From Isoetes taiwanensis (Eukaryota > Streptophyta > Lycopodiopsida > Isoetales > Isoetaceae): 64,000 nt of DNA. The notes under the pieces were generated by a model. That model searched no databases and was not told where the DNA came from. It was given only the letters and a program-made list of their open reading frames with translations. The position numbers were made by a program, and so were the translations under genes. The first letter of the stretch is position 1; the number at the start of each line of letters is the position of its first letter. Of this stretch, positions 1 through 10,900 are shown piece by piece. The stretch is taken from positions 1,242,001 to 1,306,000 of the forward strand of contig JAJEKV010000075.1 of the NCBI GenBank assembly GCA_021234155.1. Reading direction: 5' to 3'.

Positions 1-1000
1 TGTTCATATGTTCTCAATTTGTGTACATTTTACACCACAAGAGCCCGTCATGCCATGATTGATGACATAATGGTGTACTACATAACTCCTTCCTCTTTGC
101 GATCTTATCTCCTTAGAAAGAACTCCTTGAAGGTTTCATTCAGGGTGAATCCTCTCAATAGAGCCCAAGCCAAACATTCTTAGCTACTTTTATTTAGCCG
201 TAGAATACACACTATACATATTTTATTGTGCCACAACACAAAGTATCCATTAAACACTATTACAATATGAAAATTGGATCGCTTGAATGCTAGGTGGTGC
301 ATTTTCATAGCGTCTCCAATTGGCCCTTCTAATCCCTTGAATAATAAAAAATAACATGAGGAAGCCTATTAAGCCTTGCCACATGTCAAAAGCAAAAAGT
401 TCTCTGTAATCATCATACTGTTAGAGTAAGCCAGTTATTGCACCATTTCCTATTTTGCAAGTGGGATGCTCCCAACTATGACCGATGGCAGTAGTCCACC
501 AACAAAATCGTGAAAGACAGTCCAACTTTACACTTCCCTTTTTTTTACATCCATCTCCAAAATTTTGAGTAATGTGTATAATATCCTCCGAGTTGTGCAT
601 AAGATTGTATGAGGATAAGAACTAAACACAAAGTCATTGGGTCATCACTTTAGGTGCCTCGCTAAAATTTTTCAATAAAACACAATGTAGTATTTAATTT
701 TACACCATTCAAAAGAACCACTATTTCTTATACCTCGACTATTCTGATCATTTTTTCCTAATTGAGCTAGTTTATTAGGAGCTAGTTTCTTGATATACAA
801 GAAAGAGAATTCTTTAAATGGCCAAAATTAATGCATTGTGAATATTATAAAAAGTATATATTACGATATTGAATGGAAGATTGCTTGATAAGTATTGGGT
901 GTCAATTTTATAGTTTTACTAGTATTTTTGCCTGTATATCTTGTATAAAACTAACTTTTACTTTATTTTGTTATAATCCTTGCACTCATATGCATGTCGT
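1..1000. other. Intergenic sequence, no gene recognised
   Basis: AT-rich sequence with stops in all frames. I see no open frame, splice-bounded exon or repeat of note until the microsatellite-tailed module that begins near 1025. Confidence 0.5.
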
Positions 1001-1024
1001 TCTATAAGTTTGTTGCGCTCCTTC

Positions 1025-1161
1025 TGGGTCCCATAGGCCGATTGGTCTCCGTGGACGATAAAAAATCATTCTTATTCTTAGTCTTAGTCTTATTCGTATT
1101 CGTATTCTTATTCTTATTCTTATTCTTATTCTTATTCTTATTCTTATTCTTATTCTTATTC
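1025..1161 (+). repeat. GGTCTCCGTGGACG module with (TTCTTA)n tail
   Basis: A block of about 40 bases beginning GGGTCCCATAGG and containing GGTCTCCGTGGACG is followed by a short A run and then by an imperfect TTCTTA/TTCGTA tract. The same block sits next to a TATTC-type microsatellite at three other places in this window (2608-2672, 11913-11966, 20773-20873), always in the same orientation relative to the microsatellite. This suggests the 3' end of a short retroposon whose tail is the simple repeat. Reading frames through the tract give only (FLFL)n or (RI)n. Confidence 0.7.
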
Positions 1162-1418
1162 TATCCACACACAAAAAAATTGTTCCCTAAATCTCCTTCT
1201 CCTCCTTTGAAGAACATGTATCTCTTTCTACTTTCTTCATATATGTTGCTATTGCATTTAGAACTCACGATTGTGGTAGCCTTAGGTTTTACCATTGGGC
1301 AATATTTGTTTTCTTCTTTGAAGGATGAAACACAATACCGTAGTTACCCGATGATAACAAAAGCCACATGCCATGTAAAGTTGGCTATTCTCGTTTGTGC
1401 ATTTATAATAGTCGGATA

Positions 1419-1772
1419 GAGAAGCCTAATCGTGTCTTTTAACCGACTATTCTTCCATATGAGCTTCAACATATAGACCTAAGCCAAGCAGAAGACCTAG
1501 GTCAAGTGGAAGGCCCAATTCATTAACAATGTCCAATGCACTAGGTAAATCTGTAACAGAGATTGTTGTTATGCAAGCTAACTATGAACAAGCTAGAGAA
1601 GCCTAGTCGTGTTGTTTAACCCTCTATGCTTCCATATGAACCTCAAAATGTAGGCCTAAGCCAAGTGGAAGACCTAAGCCAAATGAAAGGCACATTTCAT
1701 TAACAATGTCCAATGCACTAGATAAATCTATAAGAGAGACTGTTGTAATGCAAGCTAAAGTAAAATACATTG
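1419..1772. repeat. Tandem duplication, 177-bp unit, two copies
   Basis: The block starting GAGAAGCCTA at 1419 is repeated at 1596 with the same internal landmarks (ATTAACAATGTCCAATGCAC, then a block ending ATGCAAGCTAA). The two copies differ by scattered substitutions, so the duplication is not recent. No coding function is apparent. Confidence 0.8.
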
Positions 1773-2248
1773 CAACCATGGACAAGCACGATGACAAAAG
1801 AAAAAGCAATGCCTTGTTGCCTCCCTATGTATACATAGAGGCAAATGTCCAAGACATTGGAACACGTCTATGAACCAAGGCATTTATTATGAGGCATTGA
1901 TGTTTTTATGTACTACTCTTGTAGCGATAACCACTATCCCAAAAAGGAGAGTCCTTAGTGGTCCTAACCTATCCAAAGTTTTTATACCATCTCCCATGTG
2001 TATCCTTTAATTCATGTCATTTTGTTCCCCGTGGATGCTTACCCTCAACCATAAGAGGAGACTGTTTATAATAGAGTACATAAATAATAGAGTATTGTTT
2101 ATAATTGAGTACATACATAATTGAGCCAGTACTGTTTATAATAGAGTACATAAATAATCATAATGCATGGCAAATATGAAATGATTAGTTAAACTTTTGA
2201 AAAGATTATTAGCATAACTTACTTATATCTTTGTGATTATTCACATAG

Positions 2249-2410
2249 GTAACTGGTGGAATTGGATCTCTTCTTGGTATTTTTCAACTAGCACTTTACG
2301 CTTTTTATTCCAAGCACAAAAAGGTTGATGATACTAATTGTGCACAAGATGAACCACGTGATATTGAACGGGAGCCAGTGAAGTTTAACAAAGAAGAAAT
2401 AAACATATGA
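2249..2410 (+). pseudogene. C-terminal exon resembling a SWEET (MtN3) sugar transporter
   Basis: An open segment of 53 codons begins directly after an acceptor (CACATAG) at 2248 and ends at TGA 2408-2410. Its first half reads TGGIGSLLGIFQLALYAFY followed by a basic stretch, like the last membrane helix and cytosolic start in SWEET bidirectional sugar transporters, where an NG.G..LG..QL.LY..Y pattern is usual. The tail is acidic and ends KEEINI. Another hydrophobic stretch lies at about 1253-1420, but I could not align it with a SWEET helix. The other exons may have been lost or may lie outside the window. Family assignment is moderate; the gene is probably incomplete. Confidence 0.45.
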
Positions 2411-2607
2411 ACATTTCGTTGATATGTTTAAGTTATATACATATTGTTATAGACATTTTGTAAAATATCAATATATCATGGTTAAAAGATTACAAATCTA
2501 CACAAGAATTAATGGTCTATGTAGTATGTACTACTTAAAGTATCTAAAATAGACTTGAGTGTTATTGTCAAGAGAGATCAAATCTCTAAGGATCCAATAC
2601 AAATATA

Positions 2608-2672
2608 ATAGAATAGAATAGGGTTTTTGTCGTTTACGGAGACCAATCGACCTATGCGACCCAATAGCAACA
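2608..2672 (-). repeat. GGTCTCCGTGGACG-type module, second copy
   Basis: The reverse complement matches the 1025 module (GGTCGATTGGTCTCCGT, then a variant of GGACG and an A run) and runs into a short (CTATT)n tract at 2608-2621. It has more substitutions than the copies at 1025 and 20829. Confidence 0.6.
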
Positions 2673-2830
2673 AGACTCAATTGACTTGAGTCGTGCCAAT
2701 TATGCAGCCCAAGTTCCTAAGGATATCGTGGGATGAACCAATGGCTGATACCATCTCCTCCACTTTCTTATCTGTGGTGAGGGCTGCGGTGACAACAAGC
2801 CTTCCTTGTCAGAGGTGGAGAATTGCGAAG

Positions 2831-3787
2831 TCATAAATGCATGGAGCGCTTGACTAGAATGACGTGGATGGCGTGGTCATATAACCTCGCATGTCTTCCA
2901 AAGCATGTGAGGCTAACCAATAGACAGATAGCCTCTTTAGCCAGGGGACTAAATTCCTTGTGTATTACTATAACTCTGCCATCGATCAGTCGAGGAAAGT
3001 AATACCTAAGTGTAGTTGCTCTTTGCTGACTATCAGTTCGTAGACCTGTCGCCTTCCTGCGCCTGGATATATATTTGTCCACTGGTATGGCCAGCATGTG
3101 CTCATAGGCAGCCTTGAGTGATCGGTTGCTACTCAAGCTGACTGATTGTCCCACATACCTGGTCGCTGCTACTGCCGAGGAAGAGCTCGTCATTAAGGCA
3201 CTTGTGGTCTTGCCCCTGATTCCCATTCGTTCCTGAAGAGCTACGAACTCCTCATCTATCATTGGATCTTCTGCTGTCTTTCTCCTCTCATCCGACTCCT
3301 GAGGTTGGCCATACTGTAAAAGCAGGCGCTCTTCTGTGGTAGAGTCGAGAGGCTCTACGTTCATGGGATAAATTGAGGGTTCCCCCAACACTGTTTCAGC
3401 CTTATACTGAAAGTATAATGCAAGGCTTGCATTATGGGAGAAGTATCTTCTCCTCCTATAGGTTATAGTCATGTAGTCTGGGAAGCATTTAGCTCTATTG
3501 TTCAACTTGGTCTTGATGCTGGGTACATGATTCAGTGCTTCCTCGAGGGCAAGCTTAGGTACAAAGTATCCTATGCAGGGAGGGATTTCTTGCAAGTGGG
3601 GTCCTAATTTGGTCTGAAATTCTTGCAAGATTTGCTGACAGAAGGGGTTTGCTGCTAGAGTGGCTGCTAAATCAAACTCTTTCTGGAATACATTGAAAAC
3701 TAGGTTAACATCTACTTTGGCAACATGAGGTGAGGTGCTATTCCAAGGATCTAGTGGCCATGCTGGAGCTGAAGCTGGGGATGTCGA
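2831..3787 (-). CDS. Unrecognised ORF B of the minus-strand LTR element
   Basis: The frame is open on the minus strand from about 3787 down to a stop at 2831, roughly 318 codons, with no in-frame ATG near its 5' end. It may therefore start at a non-ATG codon, be spliced from upstream, or be slightly damaged. The protein is mostly hydrophilic, with a basic patch (YRRRRYF), a Glu/Asp-rich middle and a Ser-rich stretch (ALMTSSSSAVAA). It has no zinc knuckle, protease, reverse transcriptase or integrase motif. A good TATA sequence lies upstream at 3870-3885 on the same strand, and two 73-bp stem-loops lie further upstream. The module appears to be a diverged duplicate of the ORF A module. I do not recognise the family. 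Confidence 0.4.
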   Translation of the reverse strand, partial: STSPASAPAWPLDPWNSTSPHVAKVDVNLVFNVFQKEFDLAATLAANPFCQQILQEFQTKLGPHLQEIPPCIGYFVPKLALEEALNHVPSIKTKLNNRAKCFPDYMTITYRRRRYFSHNASLALYFQYKAETVLGEPSIYPMNVEPLDSTTEERLLLQYGQPQESDERRKTAEDPMIDEEFVALQERMGIRGKTTSALMTSSSSAVAATRYVGQSVSLSSNRSLKAAYEHMLAIPVDKYISRRRKATGLRTDSQQRATTLRYYFPRLIDGRVIVIHKEFSPLAKEAICLLVSLTCFGRHARLYDHAIHVILVKRSMHL

Positions 3788-3869
3788 ACAGATCTAGAAG
3801 CACCTCTGGGAGCTGAAAAATTGCCTCAAAGTAGGAGCAAATGATGAAGTACAAATGTGGGGGGGTTAT

Positions 3870-3885
3870 GCTTCTATTTATAGAG
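3870..3885 (-). promoter_or_regulatory. TATA-box candidate for ORF B
   Basis: On the minus strand the sequence reads CTCTATAAATAGAAGC, a near-ideal plant TATA box. It lies about 80-100 bases upstream of the open frame that ends at 2831. A weaker counterpart (TCTATAGATATGG) sits at the same relative place before ORF A near 5675. Confidence 0.5.
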
Positions 3886-4037
3886 AAACCCTAATTTTTC
3901 AAATTTTAGGGTTAGGGCAGTTTGGTTCTATATCTGTTTGATGTTTTAGATGTGTAGATGACTATTTAAAGGCCCTAATGCAACAAATTTCATGTGATTT
4001 GGAGCTGGTATGGTCAAGTTATTGGTCTTTGAAATTC

Positions 4038-4110
4038 GAGTAATTTGAGAATGCGCCAGGAGGGCATTTGGATTCTTCTGATGGTGCTCTCACGCATTTT
4101 TAGATTACTG
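4038..4110. repeat. 73-bp stem-loop H1
   Basis: First of four imperfect palindromes of equal length. The left half begins GAGTAATTTGAGAATGCGCC and the right half ends ACGCATTTTTAGATTACTGG, so the outer TAATYTGA/TNAGATTA segments and the GCG blocks can pair. H1 and H2 form a pair 204 bases apart upstream of ORF B. Confidence 0.75.
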
Positions 4111-4241
4111 GGCCTTGTTTTGGATTTGATACTTCGACAAACTGGTGATATGATAACATAATTATGCCCTGCTCAAGTAGTGGTGCTCAAATCTGGTCTT
4201 AGTTTATGGTTTAGGAACTTAAAACTAGGTAAACTATGGGC

Positions 4242-4314
4242 GAGTAGTCTGAGAATGCGTCAGAGGGCAATTTGGACAGTCTAAATGTAGCTGTCACGCA
4301 TTCTCGGACTATTG
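4242..4314. repeat. 73-bp stem-loop H2
   Basis: Same architecture as H1: GAGTAGTCTGAGAATGCG on the left, CGCATTCTCGGACTATTGG on the right. Several changes are compensatory between arms (TAGTCTGAGAATGCG against CGCATTCTCGGACTA), which points to a conserved stem. Confidence 0.75.
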
Positions 4315-4559
4315 GGTATCTTTTTGGCCTAAATTTATTTGTTTTTCATAAAACAAATTACACCTAGGTACATATTAACAAGTGTAGAGACATTATAATA
4401 CATCATAACTTATATTTATTAAAATTTTTGCTTACATGAAATGTTAATTCTACTATCTACTCCTTCTTTTGATGAACCCCGACAACGCTAGGTCTTTGTT
4501 CATCAGAGTTATTCTCTTTGTGTGTAGAGTGCAGGCCAAAAAGTCTTCGAAGTTCTGTA

Positions 4560-5637
4560 TCAACTCCATCTCTGCTGCTTCTGCATTGCTAGCAGCATAT
4601 CGTTGGTCACTCTGAATCCTGTAACGAACTCGTCCATTATCTCCTTGATGAGCCTCGTGAACAGTGCTCGTGGTATTAGGAAGCCGTACCTTCGCAGAAA
4701 GTGCTGAATCTCTTTGGCAGCTTTTGAGAAGGCCGAGTATCTTTCCCGCTTCATTGGCTTCTTCAGTGGCTCAGGTAGCGTCCCTGGTGGGGGCTTCAAG
4801 GCAGTTTGCTCCTTCGTAGGTTTGCCTCCTTCAATGCTTCATACTCTATGAGCGTCATGGTACTTCTTATAGGCCTGGTACATCTTCATGTAGGCCCGAT
4901 AAGCAGCCAGCTCTTTCCTATATTCCCTACCTTGAGAGAGCCGCGCTGTTTTTTGTGGTTTCTTGGGATTGTAGGGGATGGGCTTCCACACGGGGAACGG
5001 TGGGATGTGTGACTCCTATGCAGGTGTTCCTCCCCTAATTTCTCGGCCTCTCCATTCGACATGTCGGTCTCCTCAGGCTCCCTGGAGGATTTGCCCGCTC
5101 CCGAAGATCCCCCTTCTCTATAATTTCACTGGGATAGGCAACGAGTGGTCTCCAACTCCGAGTTTGTGCCGGATTTAGATCCTGGAAGGGTGGGTTCTTT
5201 GTATGGTTCCCGCTATGTAATGGTGATTTCCCCCGTCTTCTGTTTCTTTAGCGTAGACTTAGTTCTTCTACGAGGCCTTCCCTGCTCTTCTGTGGCCTTC
5301 CCTTTTCCCTTCGGGTCCTCTCTATTCTTCGTCCTCCACTTCGCGTGCCTCTCTTCTTTCCTCTTTTCTCTCTCCTGTCTTCGCTTTCTCTTTTCTCTTT
5401 CTCTGCCCGCTTCTCTGCACGCTCTAGGTTCCTGAGACATCTGGCCTTCTTCTCCAGTTTGGTGGTATTTTTGTTCTTGGCCTTAAAGTGTTCGAGCTTT
5501 TGTTGATAGGCGAGGACCTGGGCGCTTGCTCTTTCTAGACGAGTCATCTTCTTCGCCTCTGTTTGGTGCGGGCCATGTGCAAAATCTCTCGAATCGTAGG
5601 TCGAGCGCCTAAAAATTGCCTCGGGAGCGGAGAGCAA
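4560..5637 (-). pseudogene. Unrecognised ORF A of the minus-strand LTR element, broken
   Basis: An open frame starts near 5637 and reads a Lys/Arg/Glu-rich, strongly coiled-coil region (TRLERASAQVLAYQQKLEHF, then long KR/E repeats) to about 5250. Coding character then continues in shifted frames. Between about 4850 and 4940 a frame reads ELAAYRAYMKMYQAYKKYHD, meets one TGA, and continues in the same frame through EPLKKPMKRERYSAFSKAAK to a stop at 4560. The whole would be a protein of about 350 residues with at least one stop and one frameshift. It occupies the gag position after the primer-binding site, but I see no gag or pol signature. Stem-loops H3 and H4 lie upstream. Confidence 0.4.
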
Positions 5638-5797
5638 GAACGAAAATAAAAACCTAACTTATGGTATGTGGAGGTCCATATCTATAGAATTGGGAAATTT
5701 TTAGGGTTTGGCATGGGAAAATGGTACTACCTAATTACTTAATTAATTAGTGTTTTGTAGCTTCAAATACCTTAGTTCTTTAGGACATTTTTTGTTT

Positions 5798-5870
5798 GAG
5801 TAATCTGAAAGTGTGCCAGAAGGGCATTAGGATAATCCTAATGGTGTCCTCGCGCATTCTCAGATTATTG
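5798..5870. repeat. 73-bp stem-loop H3
   Basis: Begins GAGTAATCTGAAAGTGTGCC and ends GCGCATTCTCAGATTATTGG. The centre ATTAGGATAATCCTAAT is a perfect palindrome with 8-base arms and a single central base. H3 is 1,760 bases from H1. Confidence 0.8.
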
Positions 5871-6010
5871 GACCGTTTTTGGTATAGTTTTGTTTAAGAT
5901 ATTTATCTGTTGCTAATTTTACTGTGATATCCTAGCTTCAAACTTAATTCTAAGCTATAATTGATTCTTTTTTTTATCTTTGGTCTTAAGTTTCACTGCC
6001 AACTAGGGTC

Positions 6011-6083
6011 GAGTAATCTGAAAGCGCGCCATAAGGGTATTAGAATAATTCTAATGATGCTCTAGCGCATTCTCAGATTACTG
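6011..6083. repeat. 73-bp stem-loop H4
   Basis: Begins GAGTAATCTGAAAGCGCGCC and ends GCGCATTCTCAGATTACTGG, with the centre TTAGAATAATTCTAA. The centre differs from H3 but the two arms changed together, so pairing is kept. H4 is 213 bases from H3 and 1,769 bases from H2. Confidence 0.8.
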
Positions 6084-6264
6084 GAAGTGTTTTTTAGGTA
6101 AATATTAACTAGAGCTAACTAGCTAATACTCCTATTGTGGCGAAAAAAGAATTCTCCCCATGTTCGATGTTCTTGTCTGGGTTGTTAACTCCAAGACTGA
6201 GTTCTAGGACAATTAGTACTATTGGGTGATGGCCAGTGCTCGATCTTGGTCAACCAAGATCATT

Positions 6265-6276
6265 GCTCTGATACCA
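6265..6276 (-). other. Primer-binding site of an LTR retroelement (initiator-Met tRNA)
   Basis: The minus strand reads TGGTATCAGAGC, the standard plant primer-binding site complementary to the 3' end of initiator-Met tRNA. It is immediately preceded on that strand by GGGACATCACA, a typical LTR end in CA. The internal region therefore runs leftward from here and the 5' LTR lies to the right. No polypurine tract, second LTR or pol domain was found in the window. Confidence 0.75.
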
Positions 6277-6277
6277 T

Positions 6278-6980
6278 TGTGATGTCCCTCGATCATATAC
6301 GATGCTCCCATCGTACACGAACTGGAGATTCCTGCTCTTTGGCTATGCTACCATTGAGAAGCCGCCCATCTAACGTGGGATTCCCGATGGTGGGCAGGAA
6401 TTCTACGTGGGAGGACTGGATGTGTCATTTACCTCGTCTCCCTCGAGATCCACCTAGCAATGCAGAAGCATGTAACATAAGTACATCACAACAAATAATA
6501 CATATAACCACCCCGAAGGGTGGAGATCACCATAAAAACATGATCTATCATCATAACAACATAGGCAGCAATGGCAGATCCTACCCAAGGCTCAGACTCA
6601 AGGTATGACTGACGGCTTGGGGTCTCCAGAGGTCAAAGCAGACAGAATTCATGGCAAATGGATTTGGCTGCCATAGAACATGGTCGTTGAATAGTCCACT
6701 CCATCCGCCCCTCCTGTGCATACTTTGCAGATAGGCTGACACATGCCAATGACACATGCTAATGACACGCAGACTAAGAGAGCCACTGCTCGTCTATGGC
6801 TTCAACCCCATTAAAGGTGGTTCACCACCCAAGAGGTGTCGAGCCCATACCAGAGCCATACGCAGTGCATAAGGTATTAAGCCTAGTCCACAATGTTCCC
6901 TGATAGACTTTGCGGGGGCTTGAACCTCTACCAAAATAACTCAAATCCTAATAAGACTACTTTAACCAACGTCCCTAGTG
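6278..6980 (-). mobile_element. Probable 5' LTR of the minus-strand element
   Basis: The right-hand neighbour of the primer-binding site is a non-coding stretch of about 700 bases. Its inner boundary is set by the primer-binding site. Its outer boundary is only guessed from a change in composition near 6980 (AT-rich, T run at 7011). The matching 3' LTR was not found within 1-2830, so the element may extend beyond the window or be truncated. Confidence 0.4.
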
Positions 6981-6984
6981 AGCT

Positions 6985-7904
6985 AATGTGATTATTTTTT
7001 ATCTTGAATCTTTTTTTTTTATAACAACCCATTCAATTGTTTTAGGGATATATGGTGTATGGTTTCAGGAATTGTTATTTTTACATCCATATCAAATCCC
7101 TCTGGAACCCCCTGTTATTTTGCTACATATTAGGGACGTGTGTCATAAATAAGAGACTCGAGTCGTCTTAAAAACAAAATCCAATTTTAGAGTATCTAAG
7201 AAGCACTTCAAAAGTATCTAAATTGTATTTTCCAATGCTTTCAAAACATTAATTATATTGAATTGAATGATTTTTTTCGTTCAACTAATGAAGATACAAG
7301 GAAAAACAAATTTGGTGCCCTCGCAATTTCACAACTTCATTTAATTTAAACAAATATGAGGGACAACTACAAAAAGTTATTGTATAGCATGCAGCTCAGC
7401 TCTGCAAGGCAGATGCATCTCTCCCAATAATAGCAAATGTTAGAGAAGCCATGTGAAACAAATGTTTGACTCAACATAAACAAAAATTCGGCAGTCGAAT
7501 TGGCAGATTATGGTTGGGCTTGTGCTGAAAACCACTATAAATTGCTTGGGGAAGATGAAGGAGGGGGCTTGAATGCTCATTTTAAGCTGGAATGGTGGTT
7601 GTTTAAAACGAAAGGTACAAATTCTTACCATATATGAGGAGATGTAACGGATAATATGGGACCCAGGATCACGTGAAAATAATCCTAAAAGAGCAAAAAA
7701 AAAGATAAAGCAGAGATATTTTTGTAGGGGGGGTATGGAGTGAAATATTAATTTAGAGAAAGATTTACGACACCCGTCACCCTCTATGTCAGCAATACTT
7801 TTGGGAGTATGGGCAGTCGCACAGCTCAATTCTGTCTAGCTACAATATGCATAATATTTTTGCAGCAATTCCCGCTCTCTGCCCCAGATCAGATCTAAAG
7901 TCCA
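6985..7904. other. Upstream region of the receptor-like kinase
   Basis: No open frame with coding character. A minus-strand frame at 7440-7829 lacks recognisable similarity. The sequence just before the kinase start is pyrimidine-rich (CCCGCTCTCTGCCCC at about 7870). I see no clear TATA box. Confidence 0.4.
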
Positions 7905-10900
7905 ATGCTGGGCTTTTCTAGATTGCTGCTCCTCGTATTTTTTTCTTTCTGTTTTGGGAGCTCTGCTGCTAATTCAGAATTCTTTCACCCAACCATGTTT
8001 GAGAGCTGGAGCAACAAAGGCCGCTCTGTCACTTTGGATCCCCAGTCCGGCCTTAAAGCCCGCTTTATTTTCACTGTTCCAAGGTAACATTTCTCAGATC
8101 TGAATCACAATTTATTCCTATAATAACAATTTTTCCTTTTGGGTTTTTTGCAGATTTGCATTTGGGTTTTACAGAGATGCAGAAACGAAATATATCCTTG
8201 CAATCTACATGAATCCCTTCACGGATTCGATGAGAAGGAGAATATGGCATGCGAAGAACAAAGATGGAGAGGCAATAACAGTGAAACAAAATGCGAGGCT
8301 AAATTTGGAAGCAGAGGGAAAGCTTACGCTGGTTAATGGAAAGCAAGGCATTGTGTGGTCAACAGATTCAGAAAATGGCGTAAAATTAAATCTGGAAGAA
8401 AATGGCAACTTGGTTCTTTACGATGCACAGGGTTCGGCCATTTGGGAGAGTTTTACGCAGCCTCTTCAAACTCTTCTGCCCGGCCAGAAGCTCCAAACTG
8501 GCATGAAACTGGTGGGCTCCTTAGTCCTCTGTCAATTACATTTACTATATATTTTTTTTTTCTTTCTCAAAAAGTGTGCCTTCATTTCTTCCAACCAGAT
8601 ATCTAAGATATTTCACTTCCCTAGATAAGCTTCCTCTTTTTTGGTCCTTGTAGGCCAGATTTCAAATTTGTCTCTAGCCTTCCAGTTTTTTGTCCGGAAA
8701 AAAATTCTTATCCCCTCAATTTGTGGCAGAGAAATGGACCTTACAGTCTTGTCCAAGAGAACGAAGCATTGGTCCTCTATACAAATAATTTGCAGATTTG
8801 GAGGTATCAGACCATAAGGTACCCGTTTTTTTCCAATTTGCAAATAGAAATTGAAGAGTTTGTCTTTGAGAGCTTGCTTTTAATGCGAAATTTGTCCTGT
8901 TTCATCAATCCATGGGTTGAACAGTGGAGGCTTGTCCAGCTATGTAGTGTTATCTAGGCAGTGTTTACATATGCACCAAGAAGAAGCAAGTGGCATGTCA
9001 GATGAAATTTCGCCGGAGCTCGGCGGCCGGGCAAAGAAGAATCCTCCTCATCCAATCAAGACATGGGCTGATCACCAAGCACTGGCACTATCCCTTACTA
9101 AGGATGGAAGCATTCAAATGGATATGGAGTGCTCCAAAGATAGCCAACGGTAAGCCACCCACTTCACCAATTCTTCTTTCCAATATCTAACCCTTTTCTA
9201 TAGGGTGCTAAACTTCAATTCAATTCTATAAGGTGCTAATCTAGTTTAGTGACATGAAAGCCCTAGTATCGCCCTAAATCCTCTCATGCTGTTTGTTTCC
9301 AGGTTAACATCCTCAAGTCATCACCCTCCTCCCCCTTCACCCCCTTTCATTTTCTGTTGCTTGCACTCTGGCCCAGATCAACCAAAGCCTGAAGATGTCA
9401 AGAAAGTTCCACGTCTTACCTCGCAAACACAAATGAAACCCAAAGGAAGGACTCTTAAATCGGTATGTTTTATATTCGATCACGTATAGTTAACTATCTC
9501 AAGTGTATGTACTTAATCCTATGTGTATTTATAGCTAATTGGAAGCTTTCAAATGCCTCCGTCAAAACCTCCTACCGCAGAGACAGAGCCAGTGCACAAT
9601 TCAAGGTCCAGTTTAAGTCGCAAGGTATTTTGTTGTGCAGTGTAATGGGAAACCATATTTTTTCTCATGTCTCTAATGACTGAAATACAACTTCATATGT
9701 TTTGGCATAGCGCAAAGCAGGCATTATCATTGCTGGATTCTTTGGTATTGTCTCCATTTCAATTATTGGAGTTTTCTGTAAAAAGAAAACGCAATCAAGG
9801 AAAACTCTAGAAGAAATCAGAGAAGCATTACCCGAATATCAACCTGAGCATTTCTCATTTCGGAGGCTTCGAGAAATCACAAATAACTTTAGCAAAAGCC
9901 TAGGCGATGGTGGTTTTGGATTTGTTTATGAAGGCATTCTCAAAGATGGAAGTAAGGTTGCAGTGAAACTTCTAGAAAAGACATCAGCCCAAGGGGAAAA
10001 AGAATTTAAGGCAGAGATAACAACAATGGCAAGGGTGCGCCACATGAATATAGTGCCCCTAAAAGGCTATTGCATAGATGGGACACGTCGAGTGATTGTG
10101 TATGAGTTCATGGCTAATGGTTCTCTTGACAGATGGCTATTCAACTTAGAAAGTATTATATTCATCCCAAGTGTGAAGCTCTTTATTTTGTTTTGAACCA
10201 TTGGTCTAACACACTTTCCTTTTGATAACAGCAAAGGATACCTTGTTGGATTGGGCTAAACGATTTGGGATCGCACTAGGAACAGCTCGTGGACTAGCCT
10301 ACCTTCATGAGGAGTGCTCAGAAAAAATTCTTCATCTTGATGTGAAACCAGAGAATATCCTTCTTGACGAAAATTTCTCACCTAAGGTATGATAGTTTGG
10401 CATTTCTTTTTCTTTTGTCATCACAAGATTTGTCTTATGAGAGAAAATGATTATAGGTATCAGACTTTGGATTGGCAAAACTTTTACAAAAGAAACAGAG
10501 CAAGGTGGTGACGAATATGAGAGGCACACCAGGATATCTTGCACCTGAATGGTTACATGGCTCTCCAGTTACATCCAAAACTGATGTTTATAGCTTTGGA
10601 ATGGTGTTGCTAGAGCTCTTATGTGGACGTGAAACTATAGATCTATCCAAAGGCTCCGAGCAATGGTACTTACCTGCTTGGGCAGTTAGAATGGTGGAGG
10701 AAGGACGTTCACTTGATATAATAGATCAAAACCTTCAAGAAGAAGTTGAGTATTTCTATGAGGATCAGGCAAGAAGAGCTATCAAAGTTGCTTTAAGTTG
10801 CATTCAAGAAAATCCTACCCAAAGGCCTCTCATGAGTCGTGTGGTCCAAATGCTGGAGGGGAGTATTGAGCCAAAATTTCCACAACTTTGTAGACTACCC

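Noticed and set aside
986-1174. Open frames of (RI)n and (FL)n
   Set aside because: They are translations of the TTCTTA microsatellite and have no independent coding evidence.
4806-5435. Plus-strand frames in the LTR element
   Set aside because: They are opposite-strand shadows of the Lys/Glu-rich minus-strand ORF A.
7440-7829. 129-codon frame on the minus strand upstream of the kinase
   Set aside because: No motif, unusual composition, overlaps the probable promoter of the kinase, and no splice sites or neighbours support it.
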